Of a DNA stretch of 39,613 bases, positions 15,437 to 23,439 are shown in pieces; positions within the stretch are counted from its first letter, which is position 1; the number at the start of each line of letters is the position of its first letter. The stretch comes from Blautia sp. MSJ-19 (lineage in GTDB: Bacteria > Bacillota > Clostridia > Lachnospirales > Lachnospiraceae), in the NCBI RefSeq assembly GCF_018918125.1, contig NZ_JAHLQA010000041.1, positions 1 through 39,613 of the forward strand, read 5' to 3'. The position numbers were made by a program, and so were the translations under genes. The notes beneath the pieces are model-generated. The model had not been told where the DNA came from. It saw only the letters and a list, made by a program, of their open reading frames with translations, and did not search any database.

Positions 15437-16372
15437 ATGGAAGATAGAAACTGTGAATTATTATTTGAATATTTAAGAAGTATATTATATGATGCGAAAG
15501 TTCAGCCACTGGATATCAATGAACTGGATGAACCTTTTCAGAAGCTGGGGATGGGACTGCAGTTTCTGGACAAGGCCGTAAGAGAGATGAAAGCGTATTC
15601 TGCAGCTCTGTCCAGGGGTGATCTGTCGGGAGTCATGCCTGCACGGGATAATTTCCTGTGCGAGAATCTGAAGAATATCCATGCAAATCTTAATCATCTG
15701 ACCTGGCAGGCAAAACAGGTAGCGAAGGGAGATTATTCCCAGACGGTTTCTTATCTGGGAGAATTTTCCGAGGCGTTTAATACGATGACCGAACAGTTGA
15801 GAGAGAGGGAAGAGTCTCTGAAAAGAATCGCGGAAGAAGAAAAAAGTCATGCTGAGCGAGCGGAGAGTTACAGCCAGCTTCTGATGGCAGAGGCACATAT
15901 GGATACCCTGACGAAAATCGGAAATCGATTTTTCTTCCAGGAAAAGGCAAATGAACTGCTTAAGACAGGCGAGGCACTTGCATTCTGCTACTGTGATCTG
16001 GATCATCTGAAATACGTAAATGATAATTATGGGCATGGTGAAGGTGACTGGTATCTGAGATATTTTGTACATACAGTCAAAAGTCATATACGTAAGGGTG
16101 ATATTTTTGCCCGGATCGGTGGAGATGAATTTTGTATGATCCTGGTGGACTGTACAAAGAAAGATGCTGAGGAACGCATTGAGGAGATGCAGAGAGAGTT
16201 TGCACAGGAAGCGACAAGAGAATACATCAAGAGCTTCAGTTGCGGAATCATCGAGATTGAGAAGAAACATGATGTGATGAGTCTGGAACAGATTATGGAA
16301 GAGGCGGATATGGTTATGTATAAGCAGAAGAGAGCACATAAGAAAGAATACCAGAGGCAACTTTATCAGTAG
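15437..16372 (+). CDS. Cytosolic HAMP-GGDEF diguanylate cyclase
   Basis: This 311-residue protein has no membrane segment. Residues ~40-135 resemble tandem HAMP repeats (note LSRGDLSG and VAKGDYSQT), followed by a short coiled coil and a GGDEF domain from ~155. The active-site motif is canonical IGGDEF (228-232). The RxxD inhibitory site is present as RKGD (219-222), exactly five residues upstream, so product inhibition by c-di-GMP is expected. ATG 15437 follows AGAGG at eight bases. It is probably co-transcribed with the V4R gene. A cytosolic HAMP cyclase without its own sensor fits partnership with that protein, which is inference. Confidence 0.9.
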   Translation: MEDRNCELLFEYLRSILYDAKVQPLDINELDEPFQKLGMGLQFLDKAVREMKAYSAALSRGDLSGVMPARDNFLCENLKNIHANLNHLTWQAKQVAKGDYSQTVSYLGEFSEAFNTMTEQLREREESLKRIAEEEKSHAERAESYSQLLMAEAHMDTLTKIGNRFFFQEKANELLKTGEALAFCYCDLDHLKYVNDNYGHGEGDWYLRYFVHTVKSHIRKGDIFARIGGDEFCMILVDCTKKDAEERIEEMQREFAQEATREYIKSFSCGIIEIEKKHDVMSLEQIMEEADMVMYKQKRAHKKEYQRQLYQ

Positions 16373-16413
16373 CTGTAGCCGCGTTTTTTATACAGTGAAA
16401 TACGGGGAGAAAG

Positions 16414-16492
16414 TTCGAAAAAATCAATTCAAAAAAATTTTTTAAAAAAATTAAAAAAAGGGGTTGATTTTTTCGAAACCCTGTAATATAAT
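16414..16492 (+). promoter_or_regulatory. tRNA-Gln promoter inside a 14-bp inverted repeat and A/T tract
   Basis: The -35 TTGATT (16464-16469) and -10 TATAAT (16487-16492) are 17 bp apart. A perfect inverted repeat TTCGAAAAAATCAA (16414-16427) / TTGATTTTTTCGAA (16464-16477) places the -35 inside its right arm. The 36-nt interval is made of phased A and T tracts that could act as an UP element. Confidence 0.7.
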
Positions 16493-16532
16493 AACATTCG
16501 TCGCGAGCGATAAGCAAGCGAAAAACAAATAA

Positions 16533-16604
16533 AGGGCTATCGCCAAACGGTAAGGCAACGGACTCTGACTCCGTCAGTTCAAGGTTCGAATCCTTGTAGC
16601 CCTG
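16533..16604 (+). tRNA. tRNA-Gln (anticodon CTG)
   Basis: Acceptor AGGGCTA pairs perfectly with TAGCCCT, with T at position 8 and a G discriminator. The anticodon arm ACGGA-CTCTGAC-TCCGT gives anticodon CTG, reading CAG. The T arm is CAAGG-TTCGAAT-CCTTG. CCA is not encoded. It is a single-gene transcript with its own promoter and terminator. Confidence 0.95.
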
Positions 16605-16612
16605 CTAAATGG

Positions 16613-16637
16613 AGCACCTCGGAAGAGGTGCTTTTTT
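16613..16637 (+). terminator. Terminator of tRNA-Gln
   Basis: AGCACCTC and GAGGTGCT form a perfect 8-bp stem with a GGAA loop, followed by six T. Confidence 0.92.
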
Positions 16638-16646
16638 CTTTATGAG

Positions 16647-16810
16647 AAATTACTTCGTAATGTTCCAATAAAGAAAAAACGCTCCGCGGGGATGCGACTA
16701 GATGCATTTGGAATATGTCTGCTAAAGCAGACTGCATCTAGCGCGCAAAGCGTAACAAGTCCCTCAAAGATTGAGGGATTTAGGAAGTTTGAAGCGGACT
16801 TGTCCGCTTT
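16647..16810. repeat. Hairpin-dense intergenic element upstream of the thioesterase gene
   Basis: At least four perfect inverted repeats are packed here. CTAGATGCA/TGCATCTAG (16698-16706 and 16733-16741) encloses GTCTGCT/AGCAGAC (16717-16732). TCCCTCAA/TTGAGGGA lies at 16760-16778 and AAGCGGAC/GTCCGCTT at 16792-16809. A small ATTAC/GTAAT hairpin is near 16650. The density suggests a REP- or MITE-like element, though no terminal repeats, target duplication or transposase are visible. The 72-codon minus-strand frame across it is not convincing. Confidence 0.5.
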
Positions 16811-16913
16811 GTTCTTGCCTGTAGAGAATACCGTAATTGACCTTGAGATAAAACCCATGATAGAATAAACAACAGAGCAAAAGTGTCTTGTAATTATGAA
16901 AGAGAGTGAGCGT

Positions 16914-17642
16914 ATGGCATATAGTTTCAGCGGACGTGTCCGTTATAGTGAAATTGGCGAGAATGGATTGTTGACACTGCCGGGAATCCTGAATTATTTT
17001 CAGGACTGCAGTACCTTTCAGTCAGAAGAAGTCGGGCTTGGAATAGAAGTTCTGAAAGAATGGAAGAGATTCTGGGTATTGTCCGCATGGCAGGTGATCG
17101 TGGAGCGTTATCCGTATATGGGAGAACGGATTAAAACCTCTACCTGGGCATATGGTTTTCGTGGATTTATGGGCCTGCGTAACTTTACCATGGAGACAGA
17201 AGGTGGAGAACGACTGGCATATGCCAATACTTTCTGGACTTATATCAATGCAGAAAATGGGCTGCCGGTGCGTTTGGAAGACAGAGATACAAAAGGATAT
17301 GTCGGCAAAGACGGTAAGATGGAGCCAAAGCTGGATATGGCATATGCACCAAGGAAGATCACACTTCCGGAAGATTATGAGAAGCAGGAACCATTTCCTG
17401 TGCAGAAACATCATCTGGATACGAATCATCACGTAAACAACTGTCAGTATGTGCAGATGGCAATGGATTATCTGCCGGAGAAGTTTCAGATACATCAGAT
17501 GCGTGCAGAGTATAAACAGCAGGCAAGACTGAATGATGTGATCTGCCCGGCGAGTGCTGTGGATGACAAAAAGATAACGGTTCTTCTGAATGATCAGAAA
17601 GGTGAGCCGTATGCGGTCGTTGAATTTAACAAAATCAAGTAA
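16914..17642 (+). CDS. Acyl-ACP thioesterase (FatA/FatB-like)
   Basis: This 242-residue protein is a double hotdog acyl-ACP thioesterase, which releases free fatty acids from acyl carrier protein in the cytosol. The first hotdog begins YSFSGRVRYSEIGENG and continues with LPGILNYFQDCSTFQSEEVG. The second contains HHLDTNHHVNNCQYVQMAM (residues ~167-185), the family's Asp/Asn/His active-site region. The start is taken as ATG 16914, where family members begin. ATG 16896 is in frame but has no ribosome site, and even 16914 has only a loose purine-rich one. Hairpin-rich DNA lies on both sides, and no fatty-acid synthesis genes are nearby. Confidence 0.85.
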   Translation: MAYSFSGRVRYSEIGENGLLTLPGILNYFQDCSTFQSEEVGLGIEVLKEWKRFWVLSAWQVIVERYPYMGERIKTSTWAYGFRGFMGLRNFTMETEGGERLAYANTFWTYINAENGLPVRLEDRDTKGYVGKDGKMEPKLDMAYAPRKITLPEDYEKQEPFPVQKHHLDTNHHVNNCQYVQMAMDYLPEKFQIHQMRAEYKQQARLNDVICPASAVDDKKITVLLNDQKGEPYAVVEFNKIK

Positions 17643-17784
17643 GTCCCCTGCTTCAATTGCGAAAAGCAATAAGCAGTGGGTGGGGACTTGCTTGTGTCAG
17701 GAGGAGTGCAAGCTCCTTCTGATAAACTGCGAAGCAGTTATTTGGGTATGAGCAAGTAGCAAAGCGGATTGCGAATATCCGCTT
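17641..17784. repeat. Array of four hairpins between the thioesterase and cvfB genes
   Basis: AAGTCCCC/GGGGACTT (17641-17648 and 17682-17689) encloses ATTGC/GCAAT. Then come TCAGGAGGAG/CTCCTTCTGA (17697-17722, one G-T pair), AACTGC/GCAGTT (17725-17739) and AAGCGGAT/ATCCGCTT (17762-17784). The first stem begins inside the thioesterase stop codon. None is followed by a T run, so they are not ordinary terminators. The AAGCGGA stem resembles one at 16792-16809. Confidence 0.55.
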
Positions 17785-17832
17785 GACATAAAGAAGTGAC
17801 AGAGCGTAAATACAGAAAATCGGAGGATAACT

Positions 17833-18675
17833 ATGATTGAATTAGGAAAGAAACAGACTTTACTGGTTGTGAAGTCCGTAGAGTTTGGCGTGTATCTTGC
17901 AGAAGATATGAATGCAGATACGAAACATCAGGTACTTTTGCCTGCAAAACAGGTTCCGGCAGGCACCAAAGCCGGAGACAAACTGGAAGTTTTTATTTAC
18001 AAAGATTCTCAGGACCGTCTGATCGCAACAACAAATGAGCCGCTTCTCATGGTGGGACAGGCAGGACTTCTGAAAGTAAAACAGGTGACAAGAATCGGAG
18101 CATTTCTTGACTGGGGGCTGGAAAAAGACCTCCTGCTTCCATATCATGAGCAGACAACACGTATTTTTGAGGGACAGGAATGCCTGGTTGCTGTTTATGT
18201 GGACAAGAGCAGTCGTCTCTGTGCAACAATGAAAGTCTATCCATATCTCTCAAAAGAGGCTCCATACAAAGAGGGGGATCAGGTCAAAGGCCGTGTATAC
18301 CAGATCAGTGATAACTTTGGAGTATTTGTTGCAGTAGATAACAAATATTCTGCACTGATCCCGGCAAGAGAGGCAAAGGGCAAATATCGTCCGGGAACGG
18401 TTCTTGATCTGCGTGTGACAAGAGTTAAAGAAGACGGCAAGATAGATGTCAGTGACCGTCAGGAAGCATATCTGCAGATCAATGAAGATGCGGAAAATGT
18501 TCTGGAGATCATCGAGGAATTTGCAGGAGTCCTTCCTTTTGATGACAAGGCTTCACCGGAAGTGATCCGCAGAGAGTTTGGTCTGAGTAAAAATGCATTC
18601 AAACGTGCGGTCGGCCATCTTCTCAAAGAAGGTAAGATTCAGATCAAAGACCGCAGGATCTATCTGGTGAAATAA
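17833..18675 (+). CDS. cvfB: S1 RNA-binding protein, CvfB/YitL family
   Basis: This 280-residue protein has tandem S1-type OB folds (~1-65, 66-135 and 140-210), with GAFLDWGLEKDLLLPYHEQ and NFGVFVAVDNKYSALIP as the RNA-binding strands. A C-terminal winged-helix segment (~220-280) contains GLSKNAFKRAVGHLLKEGKI. CvfB in Staphylococcus binds RNA and affects virulence gene expression; its general role is unsettled. The ATG follows GGAGG at the expected distance. A terminator-like palindromic element lies between it and dnaE. Confidence 0.92.
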   Translation: MIELGKKQTLLVVKSVEFGVYLAEDMNADTKHQVLLPAKQVPAGTKAGDKLEVFIYKDSQDRLIATTNEPLLMVGQAGLLKVKQVTRIGAFLDWGLEKDLLLPYHEQTTRIFEGQECLVAVYVDKSSRLCATMKVYPYLSKEAPYKEGDQVKGRVYQISDNFGVFVAVDNKYSALIPAREAKGKYRPGTVLDLRVTRVKEDGKIDVSDRQEAYLQINEDAENVLEIIEEFAGVLPFDDKASPEVIRREFGLSKNAFKRAVGHLLKEGKIQIKDRRIYLVK

Positions 18676-18703
18676 CAGTTGGTAATTTGGAATGCATTTT
18701 GAC

Positions 18704-18741
18704 TCGTAACTGTGAAGGTACTGAACAGTTACAAGTTTTTT
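18704..18741 (+). terminator. Terminator built from a 27-nt palindromic element
   Basis: GTAACTGT (18706-18713) and ACAGTTAC (18725-18732) form a perfect 8-bp stem with an 11-nt loop. AAG and a six-T run follow (18736-18741). A second copy of the same 27-nt design is at 35205-35231. Confidence 0.75.
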
Positions 18742-18763
18742 ATAGCAGGCAAAGGATGAGAAT

Positions 18764-21700
18764 ATGAATTTTACACATCTTCATGTCCATACAGAATACA
18801 GTCTTCTGGATGGTTCGAACAAGATAAAAGAATATGTGGACCGTGTCAAAGAGCTTGGCATGGACAGTGCAGCCATTACGGACCATGGTGTGATGTATGG
18901 TGTGATTGATTTCTATCGTGCGGCGAGAGCAGCAGGAATCAATCCGATCCTTGGCTGTGAGGTTTATGTTGCACCGGGATCCCGGTTTGACCGTGAAGCC
19001 GGAAGCGGAGAGGATCGTTACTATCATCTGGTTCTTCTGGCAGAGAATAATCAGGGCTATGCAAACCTGATGAAGATCGTATCCAAGGGATTTGTAGAGG
19101 GGTTCTATTATAAACCGCGAGTAGATCTTCAGCTTCTGGAGAAATATCATGAAGGTATTATCGCACTGAGTGCGTGTCTTGCAGGTGAAGTGGCAAGATT
19201 TCTTACCAGGGGAATGTATGAGGATGCCAAGGCAGCAGCTCTGCGTTACCAGGATATCTTTGGTAAGGGGAATTTTTTTCTGGAATTACAGGATCATGGC
19301 ATTCCGGAGCAGCAGAATGTCAATCAGCAGCTGCTTAAGATGCACCGTGAGACTGGTATCGATCTGGTGGCAACAAATGACGTACATTATACGCTTGCAG
19401 AGGATGCACAGCCGCATGATGTACTGCTCTGTCTGCAGACCGGTAAGAAACTGGCAGATCAGGACCGTATGCGTTACGAAGGCGGGCAGTATTATGTAAA
19501 GTCCCCGGAAGAGATGGAAAGGCTTTTTCCATATGCGACCGAAGCACTGGAAAATACACATAAGATTGCCGAGCGCTGTCATGTGGAGATTGAATTTGGT
19601 GTGACAAAGCTTCCGAAATTTGGCGTTCCGGATGGATATACTTCCTGGGAATACCTGAATGAGCTGTGTTTCAAAGGCCTGGAAGAGCGTTATCAGCCGG
19701 TTACAGATGAACTGAAAGAGCGTCTGAATTATGAGCTTTCGACGATCAAGAACATGGGATATGTTGATTATTTCCTGATCGTGTGGGATTTTATCAAATA
19801 TGCCCGTGACCATGATATCATGGTAGGTCCGGGACGTGGTTCTGCGGCGGGAAGTCTCGTTGCGTATACGCTTGGAATCACACAGCTGGATCCGATCCGT
19901 TATGATCTGCTGTTTGAGCGTTTCCTGAATCCGGAGCGAGTATCCATGCCGGATATTGATGTTGACTTCTGTTTCGAGAGAAGACAGGAAGTTATTGACT
20001 ATGTAAGAAGAAAATATGGCGATGACTGCGTCGTTCAGATTGTTACTTTTGGTACGCTGGCGGCGCGAGGTGTCATCCGTGATGTCGGGCGAGTGATGGA
20101 TCTGCCTTATGCACAGGTAGATACCATTGCAAAGATGATTCCACAGGAGCTGAATATCACAATTGACAAAGCCATGAAGATGAATCCTGAACTTAAGAAA
20201 GTTTATGAAGAGGACAGAGAGATTCATGAGCTGATCGATACCGCGAAGCGTCTGGAGGGACTTCCGCGTCATACGTCCATGCATGCGGCGGGTGTTGTGA
20301 TCAGTCAGAAGGATGTTTCGGAATATGTGCCGTTGTCCAGGGCATCAGATGGTTCGATCGTAACTCAGTTCACGATGACGACACTGGAGGAACTGGGACT
20401 TCTGAAAATGGACTTCCTGGGGCTTCGTACACTGACTGTTATTCAGAATGCGGTGCATCTGGTTGAACAGGATACCGGTGTGAAACTGGATATGCAGCAT
20501 ATTGATTATGATGATAAGAAAGTACTGGATTCTCTTGGAACAGGACGTTCAGACGGTGTGTTCCAGCTGGAAAGCGCGGGAATGAAGAACTTCATGAAGG
20601 AGCTGAAGCCGCAGAGTCTGGAAGATGTGATCGCGGGAATCTCATTGTACCGTCCGGGCCCGATGGACTTTATTCCGCAGTATATCCGTGGCAAGAACCG
20701 TCCGGATACGATCAGTTATGACTGCCCGCAGCTGGAGCCGATTCTGAAGCCGACTTATGGTTGTATCGTATATCAGGAGCAGGTTATGCAGATTGTGCGG
20801 AACCTGGCGGGGTATACACTTGGCCGAAGTGATCTTGTTCGTCGTGCGATGTCCAAGAAAAAAGCAGCAGTCATGGAGAAAGAACGTCAGAACTTTGTTT
20901 ATGGAAATGAAGCAGAAGGGGTTCCGGGGTGTATTGCGAACGGGATTTCTGAGCAGACAGCGAATAAGATCTATGATGAGATGATCGATTTTGCAAAGTA
21001 TGCCTTTAATAAATCCCATGCGGCTGCTTATGCAGTGGTTTCTTATCAGACTGCATTTCTGAAATATTATTATCCGGTTGAGTTTATGGCAGCACTTATG
21101 ACCTCTGTAATAGAAATGCCGATCAAAGTCGCTGAGTATATTCAGGTGTGCAGGAAGATGAACATTAAGATCCTGCCACCGGATGTAAATCGTGGAGCGT
21201 ATGGATTTTCCGTTGACAATGGTGCGATCCGTTATGGTCTTTCTGCAATCAAGAGTGTGGGACGACCGGTCATCAATGCACTGGTAGAGGAGAGAGAGGC
21301 GCATGGAGAATATCGTTCACTGAAAGATTTTATTGAGAGGCTGACAGGAACGGTAAACAAGCGCGCGATCGAAAACTTTATCAAAGCCGGAGCACTGGAC
21401 TGTCTGGAAGGCAACCGTCGCCAGAAGATGGTTGTATATGGACAGATCGTAGACAGTATCGCACAGGAAAAGAAAAATTCTTTTGCCGGACAGATGAGCT
21501 TGTTTGACCTGGTCAGCGATGAAGATAAAAAAGATTACGAGATCCGCATGCCGGATGTGGAAGAATATGACAAAGAAATGATCCTTGCTTTTGAAAAAGA
21601 AGTTCTGGGTATCTATCTGAGTGGTCATCCTCTGGAAAAATACCGCGCTATCATGGAAAAGATGATCTCTGCGAGGACGATTGATTTCCAGCCGGATGAT

Positions 21701-22231
21701 GAGACCGGTCTGCCGAAGGTTTATGATGGTCAGAAAGTGATCATTGGCGGAATGATCACGGAAAAGACGATCAAATATACCAGAACAAATAAAGTGATGG
21801 CATTTCTGACAGTAGAGGATCTGATGGGAACTGTGGAGATCGTTGTATTTCCAAGGGATTATGAGAAGTGGCAGACACTGATCAATGAAGAGGCAAGAGT
21901 CTTTATCCAGGGACGTGTCAATGCCGAAGATGACAAGCCGAGTAAGCTGATCCTGGAGAAGGTAAGAGCTTTTGAGGATATGCCGCGCGAGATCTGGATC
22001 CAGTTCAGAGACCGCACAGATTATGCGCAGAGAGAACAGGAACTTTTGAATGATCTGAGAAGTGCGACAGGGATTTCCGCAGTCGTGATCTACCTCAAAG
22101 ACGTGAAGGCGATAAAACGTCTTACGGCAGGATATCATGTGCGGATCAGCGATTTCCTGTTAGAAGAATTAAAGAAAAAATATGGCGATTCCAATGTTAA
22201 AGTTGTGGAAAAAGCAGTGAAGAATTTTTGA
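18764..22231 (+). CDS. dnaE: DNA polymerase III subunit alpha
   Basis: This is a replicative family C polymerase of 1155 residues, the usual length for the DnaE1 form. It opens with the PHP domain (FTHLHVHTEYSLLDG), and the polymerase catalytic motif PDIDVDF is at 396-402. The fingers region contains GRGSAAGSLVAY, and IPQYIRGKNRP and AFNKSHAAAYA follow. An OB-fold (VIIGGMITEKTIKY, ~985-1075) ends the protein. Clostridia also carry PolC as main leading-strand enzyme, in which case DnaE extends primers on the lagging strand. AAAGGAT precedes the ATG. It appears to be a single-gene unit closed by a strong terminator. Confidence 0.97.
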   Translation: MNFTHLHVHTEYSLLDGSNKIKEYVDRVKELGMDSAAITDHGVMYGVIDFYRAARAAGINPILGCEVYVAPGSRFDREAGSGEDRYYHLVLLAENNQGYANLMKIVSKGFVEGFYYKPRVDLQLLEKYHEGIIALSACLAGEVARFLTRGMYEDAKAAALRYQDIFGKGNFFLELQDHGIPEQQNVNQQLLKMHRETGIDLVATNDVHYTLAEDAQPHDVLLCLQTGKKLADQDRMRYEGGQYYVKSPEEMERLFPYATEALENTHKIAERCHVEIEFGVTKLPKFGVPDGYTSWEYLNELCFKGLEERYQPVTDELKERLNYELSTIKNMGYVDYFLIVWDFIKYARDHDIMVGPGRGSAAGSLVAYTLGITQLDPIRYDLLFERFLNPERVSMPDIDVDFCFERRQEVIDYVRRKYGDDCVVQIVTFGTLAARGVIRDVGRVMDLPYAQVDTIAKMIPQELNITIDKAMKMNPELKKVYEEDREIHELIDTAKRLEGLPRHTSMHAAGVVISQKDVSEYVPLSRASDGSIVTQFTMTTLEELGLLKMDFLGLRTLTVIQNAVHLVEQDTGVKLDMQHIDYDDKKVLDSLGTGRSDGVFQLESAGMKNFMKELKPQSLEDVIAGISLYRPGPMDFIPQYIRGKNRPDTISYDCPQLEPILKPTYGCIVYQEQVMQIVRNLAGYTLGRSDLVRRAMSKKKAAVMEKERQNFVYGNEAEGVPGCIANGISEQTANKIYDEMIDFAKYAFNKSHAAAYAVVSYQTAFLKYYYPVEFMAALMTSVIEMPIKVAEYIQVCRKMNIKILPPDVNRGAYGFSVDNGAIRYGLSAIKSVGRPVINALVEEREAHGEYRSLKDFIERLTGTVNKRAIENFIKAGALDCLEGNRRQKMVVYGQIVDSIAQEKKNSFAGQMSLFDLVSDEDKKDYEIRMPDVEEYDKEMILAFEKEVLGIYLSGHPLEKYRAIMEKMISARTIDFQPDDETGLPKVYDGQKVIIGGMITEKTIKYTRTNKVMAFLTVEDLMGTVEIVVFPRDYEKWQTLINEEARVFIQGRVNAEDDKPSKLILEKVRAFEDMPREIWIQFRDRTDYAQREQELLNDLRSATGISAVVIYLKDVKAIKRLTAGYHVRISDFLLEELKKKYGDSNVKVVEKAVKNF

Positions 22232-22251
22232 TATTGTGGAATCGAGAGGTT

Positions 22252-22287
22252 AAATCCCCCGGAGCGTGCATGACTTCCGGGGGATTT
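22252..22287. terminator. Terminator between dnaE and the AraC regulator
   Basis: AAATCCCCCGGA (22252-22263) and TCCGGGGGATTT (22276-22287) make a perfect 12-bp stem. The A and T ends allow it to work in both directions, which fits the convergent genes. Confidence 0.85.
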
Positions 22288-22309
22288 GTGCTATAAAAAA
22301 TTATTTTTG

Positions 22310-23170
22310 TTACAGAGAAAGTGACTCATCCATCAGCCAGCGGTTTCCGTGGAAGCGTTTGGGCGATACACCGGTTGCCTTCTTGAAGATACGGCTGAAA
22401 TACAGAGGATCTTTGTATCCGACCAGTGTGGCGACTTCGGATACGGTGAGACCTTCTGTGAGAAGAAGTTCTTTTGCTTTTTCAATGCGAAGATTATACA
22501 GAAACTGGATAGGCGAAGAGCCTGTATTTTCCTTGAACTGATGTGAAAAATAATCGCTGCTTAAGTGACAGTACTGTGCCATGGAAGCAATGCTCCAGGG
22601 ATCCATATAGCTCTTGTTCAGCTCAACGATCAATCGTTCTATCATGGCACTGTTGTCTGTGGAATCAAACTGTGACTGATAGTAGCGCTCGATCATGGGC
22701 AGCATTTTTAGGAAGGAAGCAAATGTAAAATCTTTAAAAAATGGTTTATGTACCTGAAGTTCCAGAATGATCTCATCGAAAACCTGTGTTAAAGAACGAT
22801 GACGTCCGATATAGCAGTTGTGAATGTGATATCTCTGTAAGTATTCCAGACTCTGTGTACCGGAAAAATGAATCCAGTAGATTTCCGGTGTATCTTTGGC
22901 ATAGTAAGTGTAGATCTGTGGCTCAGATGGCAGATAGACGACAATGCTTCCGGCCGGTATCGTCTGCCATTCATTATCAATGAAAAAATGGCCACATCCT
23001 TTGTGGATATATAAGATCTGATAATCCAGTCTTCCGGTAGGGCGCTGGATGGAAAAATCCTTTGTAAGGAAATTCTGATAGCCACAACAGCTGACATATA
23101 AAGGAAGATCTGCGTCCTCTTCATAGGTCGCGCTTCCATTTCCTTTGCGGTGTCCTGCAACTCGAATCAT
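22310..23170 (-). CDS. AraC family transcriptional regulator
   Basis: This 286-residue protein has an N-terminal cupin-type sensor (~1-160; YQILYIHKGCGHFFID and IPAGSIVVYLPSEPQIY are typical) and a C-terminal double helix-turn-helix (~190-280; SIASMAQYCHLSSDYFSHQFKE and VGYKDPLYFSRIFKKATG). This arrangement is that of sugar-responsive activators. It is divergent from the GDPD-ABC-esterase genes and is their obvious candidate regulator. AGGAGA precedes ATG 23170. Confidence 0.93.
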   Translation of the reverse strand: MIRVAGHRKGNGSATYEEDADLPLYVSCCGYQNFLTKDFSIQRPTGRLDYQILYIHKGCGHFFIDNEWQTIPAGSIVVYLPSEPQIYTYYAKDTPEIYWIHFSGTQSLEYLQRYHIHNCYIGRHRSLTQVFDEIILELQVHKPFFKDFTFASFLKMLPMIERYYQSQFDSTDNSAMIERLIVELNKSYMDPWSIASMAQYCHLSSDYFSHQFKENTGSSPIQFLYNLRIEKAKELLLTEGLTVSEVATLVGYKDPLYFSRIFKKATGVSPKRFHGNRWLMDESLSL

Positions 23171-23258
23171 GTTATTTCTCCTTGAAAAGCAGAATTGTCC
23201 ATATAGATGACGCTATAATATATGGAACTATTTATTTTATACGATATAATTATACTTG

Positions 23259-23301
23259 AAAACATGAGAAAACACCATGATTTTCGATAAAAAAACACAT
23301 G
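23259..23301. promoter_or_regulatory. Three direct repeats, candidate AraC operator
   Basis: AAAACATG (23259-23266), AAAACACCATG (23269-23279) and AAAACACATG (23292-23301) are variants of AAAACA-n-ATG in the same orientation, spaced 10 and 23 bp apart. They lie in the 269-bp gap between the AraC gene and its divergent target. A weak TTGCCA/AAAAAT promoter may lie downstream, as expected when an activator is needed. Confidence 0.4.
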
Positions 23302-23439
23302 TGAAAAAAAGAAAATTAGACAAAATGAACTATTTAATTGTGCGCGTAAAATTAATGAGAAAAAATTGCCAAAAATCAAAAAAGCAAGAAAAATACAAGT
23401 AAACTTTATGTTAAATCTATGTATGAGAGGAGGGGGATA

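Noticed and set aside
16431..16460. Terminator of the GGDEF gene formed by the A and T runs
   Set aside because: The runs lack a GC-rich stem and sit directly upstream of the tRNA-Gln -35, so a promoter role fits better.
16640..16858. 72-codon minus-strand ORF over the hairpin array
   Set aside because: It has no ribosome site, its sequence is dictated by inverted repeats and it overlaps the tRNA-Gln terminator side. It could be a frame carried by a repeat, but I cannot support a protein.
17641..17784. CRISPR array
   Set aside because: The repeated feature is a set of different stems with no constant direct repeat and no regular spacers, and no cas gene is in the window.
19286..20284. Long minus-strand ORFs inside dnaE
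   Set aside because: They are antisense shadows of a fully recognisable DnaE; no family features or ribosome sites were seen.
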